From positions 16,007,127-16,071,126 of the forward strand of contig NC_088297.1 in assembly GCF_032854445.1 (NCBI RefSeq): a stretch of 64,000 nucleotides of DNA, in the 5' to 3' direction. Every line of letters starts with the position of its first letter. Position 1 is the first letter of the stretch. Under the pieces are notes generated by a model that was not told the origin of the DNA, searched no databases, and saw nothing but the letters and a program-made list of their open reading frames with translations. The stretch comes from Liolophura sinensis. Lineage: Eukaryota > Mollusca > Polyplacophora > Chitonida > Chitonidae. Shown piece by piece: positions 56,640-64,000 of this stretch. The translations under genes and the position numbers were made by a program.

Positions 56640-57235
56640 GGTGAGTTCATGTCAGTATTAAACAAGAACCCACTGAGGTATTTGGGATTGACAGTGAGTT
56701 GATGTACAGATCCATTGTGCTATGTGACTACACATGAATTCACTGGGGATATTATAGGGTGACAGTGAGTCCATTTAGATGTGTGCTGTGCTATGTAAGT
56801 ACTAAACCTGAACCCACTGGGGTATTAGGGAGTGACAGTGAGTCCATGTGGAGGTGTAATGTGCCATGTCAATATTAAACATAAACCCACTGTGGTATTA
56901 GGCAGTGACAGTGAGCTCATATAGAAGATCTGTGTTATGCCAGTATTAAACATGAGGTATTATGAAGTGACAGTGAGTTAACTGAGAGGTGCACTGTGCT
57001 ATGTCAGAATAAAACATGAACCCACTAGATTATAATGAACTGACAGTGAGTTCATATAGAGGTGTACTGTGCCATGTCAGTATTAAACATAAACCCACCG
57101 GGGTATTAGGGATGCATAACAATGTAGAGGTGTAAAGGTGTACTATGCTGAGTCAGTATACATGTATTGTCAATATAACGCACTGGGTGTTTAGGAGTGA
57201 GAGCTAGTGAGTCCATGTGGTAATCTACTGTATTA
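56640..57235 (-). repeat. Diverged copies of the 85-bp satellite in opposite orientation
   Basis: gaacccactggggtattagg and gagtgacagtgagtccatgt are the reverse complement of the neighbouring unit, recurring about eight times at irregular 65-80-base spacing (near 56666, 56736, 56811, 56883, 57018 and 57090) with many changes. Confidence 0.85.
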
Positions 57236-57850
57236 TGTCAGGTTAAACATAAATTCTAACCCATTCTTTTAACTGGGTATTAAAAAGTCACTTAAGTGCT
57301 TCTTACAACTGACCAACCATTCCTTGTGTATGAATGATTTTTAAATCATGGCCTGGTCGAATCACTGGAAATGCGACAACTTTGTATCATGAAGCTAAAG
57401 AATGCGAACAGACAACACTTAATTTTCATTGTAAAGCAACATAATTTTATTAACTTAGTATTTTACTTTATAACAACGATGCTTCAGTTGGGTTTACATA
57501 TCCAAATAGAAGAAAACCTTAGGCAGACGCTAAAACACACTGCGGCACTACACTCTAAAAGTGGAACTACTTCGGTAAATCGATGACAAGTTTCACCACC
57601 TCAAAAATGTCCCCATAGAACTCTGTCCACTTCGCTTCCAGACACCCAAAATCCTGTTAATCAGGATACCATCAGAGAGTACATGTATACGGTATACATG
57701 TAGATCACACAGTTGAAATGTGAGACATTGGAAACTCGGCATTAAAGTTAAACAAAGCACTCCTTTCGGGATAGCTGCAGATCGAGTGGCGAGGAGTGAC
57801 GTCTGACAAACAATGTGATAACATGACGTTTCTCATCTCATCAAACGCTG
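57236..57850. other. Spacer, nothing recognised
   Basis: No repeat family or exon identified. Confidence 0.4.
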
Positions 57851-58000
57851 GTCGGGTCATATCAAAGGCTTTAAAAATGGTACATGGTGTTGCCTAGCTT
57901 GCCACTCAGAACTAATAGTTTAAAGCAAGAAAACATGACTGGTTGGTCGGAGTGAGTATAATATAACTGCGTGGGCTGTCATGTCTCCCTAAGCATAAAG
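57851..58000 (+). mobile_element. SINE B2, 5' part
   Basis: atcaaaggctttaaaaatgg, agcaagaaaacatgactggt and ctgcgtgggctgtcatgtct match 45050-45190. A SINE A copy is inserted at its 3' side. Confidence 0.6.
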
Positions 58001-58010
58001 AAAAACAAAT

Positions 58011-58268
58011 CGGACCTCAGTGGTTCAGCTGGTTAGCGCGCTAGCGCAGCGTAATGACCCAGGAGAATCTCACCAGTGTGGTCGCTGTGAGTTCAAATCC
58101 AGCTTGTGCTGGCTTCCTGTCCGACAGTACGTGGGAAGGTCTTGCAGCAACCCGCGGATGGTCGTGGGTTTCCCCCAGGCTTTACCCGGTTTCCTCCCAC
58201 TGGCCGCCGTCGTATAGGTGAAATCTTCTTGAGTACGGCGCAAAACACCAAATAAATAAATAAATAAC
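58011..58268 (+). mobile_element. SINE A, full length, with 10-bp target-site duplication
   Basis: Flanked by aaaaacaaat on both sides (58001-58010 and 58269-58278). Head gacctcagtggttcagctgg, ttagcgcgctagcg; box B gagttcaaatcc; tail acggcgcaaaacaccaaata. A 12-base piece of the core (ccataatgctgg) is missing. Confidence 0.93.
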
Positions 58269-58706
58269 AAAAACAAATGACCCTGTCACAGTAACTTGAG
58301 TGAGGTTAATCCTTCCAGTGAGGAACATTTCTAATATTCCCCTATTGAGACCGCCTGTCAGCAAATACACAGCTACAACCAATTGTAATTACAGATGCTT
58401 TTTATGACAAGATCCTCACTTTTCCGAACTGAAAAACATCGAATAACAAAACTGAATTAACAAAACAAAAAATGCCCGCAACAGTTTTAAATCTATGTTT
58501 TCATCACAACAATCAACTTGGAAATTGTAGATTCCCGTGCTCTAACTGTTCGTGGGTATCTTAGATATAGTAACCTGTTGAGGTTAACTAGTGTGGCCGT
58601 TTGGGCTGTTCAGTGTTCGTTGAGGACACCTTTTCTCAGTAGTGCTGAAACTACAAAGTACGATCTAAAAATAACAAAGTATAACCTGAAATCGCTTCTG
58701 ATGGGT

Positions 58707-59878
58707 CTAAATGTGATACAAGTCCTTGATAGCTTTGCGTATTATTTGACTGCAGCAAATATATAAGACAAAATTCACGGTAGGATTAAGAACATGCAAG
58801 CTGACCGATAACAAAAGAAGCATTTGAAATTCAAACAGAAAGTTAACTACAACAGCGCGCCCACGAATTACCACCGTAAACGTTGTGGATGCCTGTAAAA
58901 TGTGACAAATCAGAAACGCCAACAGATTGGCGAGCAGAATTCGCTCTATTTGCCTGTTTTGTGATTCGTTGGCGTCATCGTTTAGTTCGCTCAAGCCTTT
59001 GCGTGTTATATTGACTTGCTTTCGTTTGAACAGACTGTCAGCACAGCGAATGACGGGATTGGTTTGATTACGGCTGAGAATACGTACACCAGGAACTGGA
59101 TTTTGGAATATAGAGGCTTGGAGTCAAAGTCGCTGTAGAAAATGACGTGTGTTGTTTCATTTGTTAGCGGGTCTGTTTGCGTTGTGAAGGAAAATCTGAA
59201 CCACAGCGACATATTTAGAAGAACTGACACAATGAATATTGCGAACAGGATCTTCTTTGCGCGTGATTCGCTGCAAATAGCTTGTACTTTTAAAGGGTAG
59301 CAAATTACGATGAAGCGTTCGATTGCAAACATCATGGTCGTCCACACTGTTTGGGACACTCCCATGTAGTTCACAGCATAAAAGTACGCTAAATAGTAAC
59401 TGTGAAAAGTATGCCAAGACCTGGTGCTAGAAATGGCATCTATCCTATGCAGGGACGCGATGAATTGGGCGAAGAGTGCGTATAAGTTGAACCAAGCCAT
59501 TTCTCTGAGGTACAAGAACGCGCTAGACCTCAATGCCTGTCTCTGCAGAACAATGATGGTGATTATGGAACAAATTGCACCAGTAATAGACATCACCAAA
59601 ATGTGTGATTGGTAAACAATAGCTTCGGCAGTGAGAAACCCTTTCTGTATGTTCCATTCAACTGGTTTTGTCGCCTTGTCGCTCTGTATAGCGTCGGTTG
59701 AGTTATTGGTCCAGTCGTCCTGAAAATCACTGGCATTCCATCCGGGTTCTTCGATGTTGACAGTCAAAGGAACGCTACTGTCCAACAGTACATCAACAGT
59801 TATGTTGGATGATCTCCCATGTACTGACAAAAGACCTGCCGTAGTTACGATCACCAATAGTAAGAGCCCCAGCGTTCC
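58707..59878 (-). CDS. Divergent class-A GPCR, final exon with one frame break
   Basis: A splice acceptor (atttttaattgcag) precedes GGA ACG; the frame is closed just upstream, so the start codon lies in an unseen exon. The product has a hydrophobic leader (LGLLLLVIVTTAGLL), Asn-X-Ser/Thr sites, and TM1-TM5 to about 59040; TM6-TM7 continue in a second frame to 58707. TM3 ends TMMFAIERFIVICYPLK (ERF in place of DRY) and TM7 has NPTVNFVLY. This resembles FMRFamide-type peptide receptors. It lacks the TM3-ECL2 cysteine pair, has Asn where TM2 normally has Asp, and lacks the TM6 proline. A one-base loss or two-base gain near 59031-59040 breaks the frame between TM5 and loop 3. Pseudogene or assembly error are both possible. 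Confidence 0.7.
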
Positions 59879-60139
59879 CTGCAATTAAAAATAATATTTC
59901 CCGTATTTTTTGTTCTCGTACTTCTTTCGTGTTTGAAATTCCACAAGAAGGAATGCAAAGAGAAAGAACCAATCGGTAACACATATGCCGTCGACTCGGT
60001 ATTTCAAGGCAATGCAATATGTACCAATTCCGAACGTGTTTTGGCAGACCTATCCTTTTCTTATATGAGTATAGCTACATGCAGAGAATATTAAACAGCA
60101 ATCGTTTAAAGGTAGTGCGATTTTTCATTTACCAGGTGG

Positions 60140-60515
60140 CATACTGATGGTCTTTTTGCAAAAAAGCCTTTGGCGCTCAGCACTGAAAGGTTAGAGTAAG
60201 GAAACCTGACTGGTCGGCGCCCGGCGTCAGTATAATGTGACCGGGTGGAGTGTCTGGTCTGGTGTCTTCGGCGTGGTATTTCAGAGGCGGCAGCACTTCG
60301 GCGGCATGGACTCGTCCCGCCACAAGAAGACAATAATATATGCATACACATCTAATGAGTCCTTGTTTGATTTGTTTATTTGATTGGTGTTTTACGCCGT
60401 TCTCTAGAATATTTCACTTATACGACGGCGGCCAGTATTATGGTGGAAGAAAAAGAAGACGTGAATTCTTGTTGTTATATGATGGAAAAATTGTTAAGTA
60501 AGACGTTATAAATTA
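60140..60515 (+). mobile_element. SINE B2 interrupted by a SINE A fragment
   Basis: The outer element (gcctttggcgctcagcactg, ggtctggtgtcttcggcgtg, ggcggcatggactcgtcccg, aattgttaagtaagacgtta) is split at 60367 by the insertion at 60368-60467. Confidence 0.75.
60368..60467 (-). mobile_element. Nested 5'-truncated SINE A
   Basis: Reversed tail tgtttatttgattggtgttt, gaatatttcacttatacgac, cggccagtattatggtgga, then about 20 non-family bases. Short direct repeats cttgtt (60362-60367 and 60468-60473) bound it, so it inserted after the outer SINE. Confidence 0.75.
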
Positions 60516-61280
60516 TAAATTAAGGAAATTATAAATTTCCTGTATTTGGATTGTTAAGAACCGAAGTGACCTCTTAGGTGACCAAGACATACATCTCGCC
60601 TTATTTGATCTTGTGTAAGATTTGATGATTTCGGTCTGTGCCACGAGATATTGATTCCTAAATCAGATTGTTAAAGATATTTCATCAAACGATTTCACAC
60701 TAAGTTTCTTAAGTGCTGTGACGAGTATAAATCTATTCGTCCACACAGACATTCGAATATGTGCCGTCAACGAATAAGGACATTCCAGGCCAATAATCGG
60801 AAGGCAAATTTCCAAAAAACGACGCTTAACACAAATTACCAAAGAACCAAGAATGTCTTATAGAGTACGAAAGTAGGACAGAATCATGCAAAGAGAAGCA
60901 GTCAACAGTTTTCAATGATGTTGAAACACCGCAAGGTATGTTCTAGGCGACTGAGTGAAATCATTATTCAAATTGTGTACCATGCCAGAATACGAGTCCT
61001 CGACTAGCTAGTCCTCGATAAGAAAATATGCATTTCAATTGCGCTTTGATTGCAACTGTTTATGTAGCCAACTTGGCGCTCTAATTCAACACGATGAATA
61101 TACAGGCCCCAGTCCAGATAGAGCTGCTATCTCAGACACTCCATCAAACGATTTCACATCAAGTTTCTTAAATGCTACAACGAGTAAAACACTCTCGTTG
61201 GCTAATATAGAGTGTTAGTATTTTTGGACCTTCAAAGTGGTGGTTGTAAATAATTCCTCTTACCTCAGGGATGTAGGGGT
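60516..61280. other. Spacer
   Basis: The phrase catcaaacgatttcacaya, agtttcttaartgct occurs at 60684 and 61142, suggesting an old duplication of about 460-base spacing. Nothing else is recognised. Confidence 0.4.
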
Positions 61281-61284
61281 TTAT

Positions 61285-62265
61285 AAGCATCCATGTTTAT
61301 TGTATCAACATGGTGCTTTAATGGGGAGACGGCATATGTTTTAATCCCGTGTGGTGGCAATAGTGTGAAGCAGGAGCTCTAGTCATTGTTACACCAAGAA
61401 TGGATTGTAACGTAAAATCTACCCCGTTACAATGTATCACTTTCTATTTTAACGTCGTACTGTCTTTAATAGGACGTCATCATGTTGGACTGGGAAAGGA
61501 ACTTCTGACGTCAATAAAATGTTGTCAAGGACCTGCTGCTGGACGTTTGACAGTTACTTATGATTTCACCCATTTGTCTAGAATATACCTTACGTCCTGA
61601 AATATCATTGACAACTGTTGACCGCTTCTCTTTCCATGGTTCCGGATTAATTCATACTTTAAGCCCTTTTTAAATTCTTTGTTAGTTTGTCTTACACGTT
61701 GTTTTGCGAATTGGTTCTTGCGATTATTGGCCTACAGTACCCTTTTTGGTTCACGGCTGGAATACGAATGTCTGTTTCGACGTATATATTCACTCTCTTA
61801 AATTCTACAGCTAGCATAATACTCTTCTTGGCAAATATGTACAGAGCGTTCAGGACCTCTGGCGAGCTAAGTCACGGATCTATCCAATTTCGCTTAACCC
61901 GATGCTTTAAGGGCTTTATAAGCATTCATGTTTATGATGCTTTTATGAACAGTTGCAATCACAGCGTGACTAAGATACCTATATTTGCATTCGATCTAGA
62001 AGTTATCCACGGACTATGAGTTTGAAACCTAAATGGGGGAGGCAGCACATTTTTAATCCCTTGGGGCGGCAGTAATGTGAAGCTGGACCTTGAACCATCG
62101 TTACGTTAAGAATGGATTGTAGCGTAAACTGTAGACGGTTACAATCTGTCATTTTCTACTGTAATGTCGTACTGTTTTTAGTGTGACGTCATCATGATGA
62201 AATGATAAAGGAATATTTGACGTCAATAAAATGATGACACGGTCTTGCTGTCGGTCGTTCGACAG
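61285..62265 (+). repeat. Two diverged copies of a roughly 300-base repeat
   Basis: 61285-61560 and 61915-62265 share gaatggattgtaacgtaaa, gtcgtactgt..ttaata/gtg, gacgtcatcatg and tgacgtcaataaaatg. A further partial copy is at 22034. Each copy ends with TGACGTCAATAAAATG. Confidence 0.65.
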
Positions 62266-62457
62266 GTCCCCATTAGATGTCAAGTCCAGAACATATGCTG
62301 TCTTTCCTGAATACCACGTAGAAGTGATGACTGCTTTTCATGTACACGTTACATTGTTATATAAAATACTTATTTATTTCTTTGGTAACTGGGAGCTATT
62401 TCACAAAGCGTACGTAATCTCATACCGACAGTACTGGGGCCAATTTCATAAAGCTGC

Positions 62458-62490
62458 GTACGCAAAATTTACACCGTAAATTTTGCGTAC
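62458..62490. repeat. Perfect 15-bp hairpin near the Harbinger terminus
   Basis: gtacgcaaaatttac, loop acc, and the exact reverse complement gtaaattttgcgtac. Subterminal palindromes of this kind may be transposase-binding sites. Confidence 0.85.
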
Positions 62491-62621
62491 CGGTACGGAA
62501 AAATTTACACCAGCGTCCGTTTTCCTAAAAATTCTTACGTATCCATTATGCGTAAATTTCCGTGTAAAACTACGGCACCTTCTGGGCTACCGTAAAGCCT
62601 AATAAACGTGCGTTTTGGCGT

Positions 62622-64000
62622 AAATTCAACAAGGCGAATGTTCTCTTGGCCGGCCTCGCTGAAAGACGAACCATTCGAAGAGGGCGTGTTTTTCGTGATC
62701 GTACTCACCCTCTGGATGTTTTAAATGACGGCGATGTCGTCGCTCGGTATAGACTTGACAGGCGGTCAATTTTGCAAGTTGTGGACTTCTTAACACCGGC
62801 TTTGGAGAGACCTACTAACCGGAACGATGCAATTCATGTCGTCCTGCAAGTCCTCACAGCTCTGAGATACTATGCCTCAGGGTTTAGTGAGCGATCTTCA
62901 TGGGATAAGTGTTCCAAGCACGTCCAGAATAGTCAGAAGTGTCACTACCGCCATCGTTAATTTAAATACATATCCCCTTTCAATTTCATTTCCCTCAAAT
63001 CCGAGGGAAATTGCAGAGGCCCAGCAGGCCTTCTACGAGATTGCAAATTTCCCACACGTAGTCAGTTGCATAGATGGCACGCAAATTGCCATAAAGTCCC
63101 CAACAAAAGATGAACATGTGTTTATGTGTCGCAGGAACTACCATTCACTCAACGTGCAGGCCACAACAGATGCGAGACTTAGGTGGGTATTAGGTCATTC
63201 GCCGACATCAACGCCTTCTACAACTAGGTCAAAATTTCAAGGGGAATAACTTTAATGGCTATCCCAGAGCGAACACCTGCATAAATCACATAGTTATTAG
63301 ACTATTGAGCCTTTTCTTGTACAAAGCAGTATTCAATCATTCGGGAGATATTAAGTTTTTAAATTTTAAAACCTTTAAATATTACAGCAAATGTTGTGTG
63401 ACGTCATACTGTTCCAATTTGAAAAATTTTTGTGTGCAGCATCACTTTTTAAAAATATTAAGTGGATTGATTACAGAAAGCTGTCAAATACGTGCATGCT
63501 GAATTTCAACATTTTTAGTGATTTCCTGTGTTCTAAGTGATGGATGGTTTTAGGGCTACAATTAACTGTTTCAGACACTGTCCAGTTTTGATCAAATTAG
63601 TACAGATACATTTTGTAGCACCTCATAGCCTTTCAAGTTCGAAAACTAGTTTGGTTCGTGCATAAGTTTTGCATAGATTAATAGCATGCATGGGATAACA
63701 GTATTCTCAGAATCTCCAGATTAAAATTGATTGTGGCCCTGCATGCTTTCTTGTTACTTCCTGCAGATTCACCAGTGTAGTATCTAGGTATCCAGGGTCA
63801 GCACATGGCAGTTTCATACTGAAGCAAAGCGGCATTTGGAGGAAGTACCAGAATGGTGAATTTGATGGTACCATTATCCTTGGGGACAGTGGTTATCCTC
63901 TGAAACCATGGTTAATGGTACCCTTCATACAGACACATAATGATGCACAGGCCAAGTACAACAAGAGCCACAAAACTACAAGGTGCACAATTGAGAGGGC
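62622..64000 (+). pseudogene. Harbinger (HARBI1-like) transposase, intron-containing, frame broken, cut by the window end
   Basis: Exon 1 runs to 63182 (donor CTTAG/GTGGGT), the intron is 63183-63766, and exon 2 begins after tacttcctgcag. Exon 1 gives RDRTHPLDVLNDGDVVARY, ILQVVDFLTPALERP and VLQVLTALRYYASG, then shifts frame near 62883; VSDLHGISVPSTSRIVRSV and SCIDGTQIAIKSP follow. Exon 2 gives FTSVVSRYPGSAHGSFIL, ILGDSGYPLKPWLMVPF and CTIERA at the edge. First Asp (IDGT), second Asp (LGDSGY) and the Glu (IERA) match the DDE triad of HARBI1-type nucleases. About five or six residues are missing at the break, consistent with a small deletion. No ATG is evident; ORF start is unclear. Confidence 0.8.

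Larger units (their letters stand above)
62437..64000 (+). mobile_element. Left end of a PIF/Harbinger DNA transposon
   Basis: The terminus gggccaatttcataaagc is preceded by CTG, the CWG target favoured by this superfamily. It is followed by a 15-bp perfect hairpin (62458-62490) and then by the transposase frame. The right end is outside the window. A second similar terminus, gggagctatttcacaaagcg, also preceded by CTG, lies 46 bases upstream at 62391. Confidence 0.7.

Noticed and set aside
59793-60017. ATG-led frame overlapping the start of the GPCR exon
   Set aside because: It is in another frame, runs across the splice acceptor at 59879 and lacks receptor features.

Overview
The window is animal nuclear DNA: genes are split by GT/AG introns, introns and spacers are AT-rich, and tRNA-derived SINEs are very dense (about 35 recognisable copies or fragments). 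The SINE tails (a cgtaaaacaccaatcaaataaata type and a cgttaaaccccaagcactcactc type), a divergent peptide-receptor-like GPCR and a PRDM14 orthologue together suggest a lophotrochozoan, most likely a marine mollusc. The species cannot be named from sequence alone.

Layout. (1) 1-7444: no supportable exon; a SINE, an ATTC/ATCC low-complexity tract, an 18-bp perfect hairpin and a 130-bp (TA)40 palindrome. (2) 7445-12583, plus strand: the last three coding exons of a gene joining one Ig I-set domain to a charged linker and a C-terminal pair of hydrophobic helices. (3) 12584-19473: spacer with SINE relics and a CATA microsatellite. (4) 19474-30317, minus strand: a seven-exon PRDM14 gene of 447 codons with all six junctions in frame (N-terminal FTxxDxxxVLYG motif, PR/SET domain, five zinc fingers). 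(5) 30318-37562: spacer with SINEs and a (TA)n tract. (6) 37563-48962, plus strand: a Ser-rich nuclear-type protein gene whose exon at 38312-38977 can splice in frame to either of two downstream terminal exons (42701-43773 or 48508-48962); each carries a related ~90-residue helical domain like the one before DUF3504 in KIAA1958/ZMYM-type, Crypton-derived proteins. (7) 48963-57240: SINEs, a 140-bp triplication, a 379-bp element with 66-bp inverted repeats, and 27 copies of an 85-bp satellite followed by older copies in the opposite orientation. (8) 58707-59878, minus strand: the last exon of a divergent class-A GPCR with one frame break. (9) 62437-64000: the left end of a PIF/Harbinger transposon with a transposase that is disrupted, contains an intron, and runs off the window.

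PRDM14, the Ig/membrane-hairpin gene and the GPCR are unrelated neighbours with no operon-like relationship. The most original observations are the duplicated alternative terminal exons, the inverted two-age satellite array, a strong excess of the TGACGTCA octamer, and a 217-bp MITE inside PRDM14 whose ends and 3-bp target duplication match the Harbinger element at the right edge.
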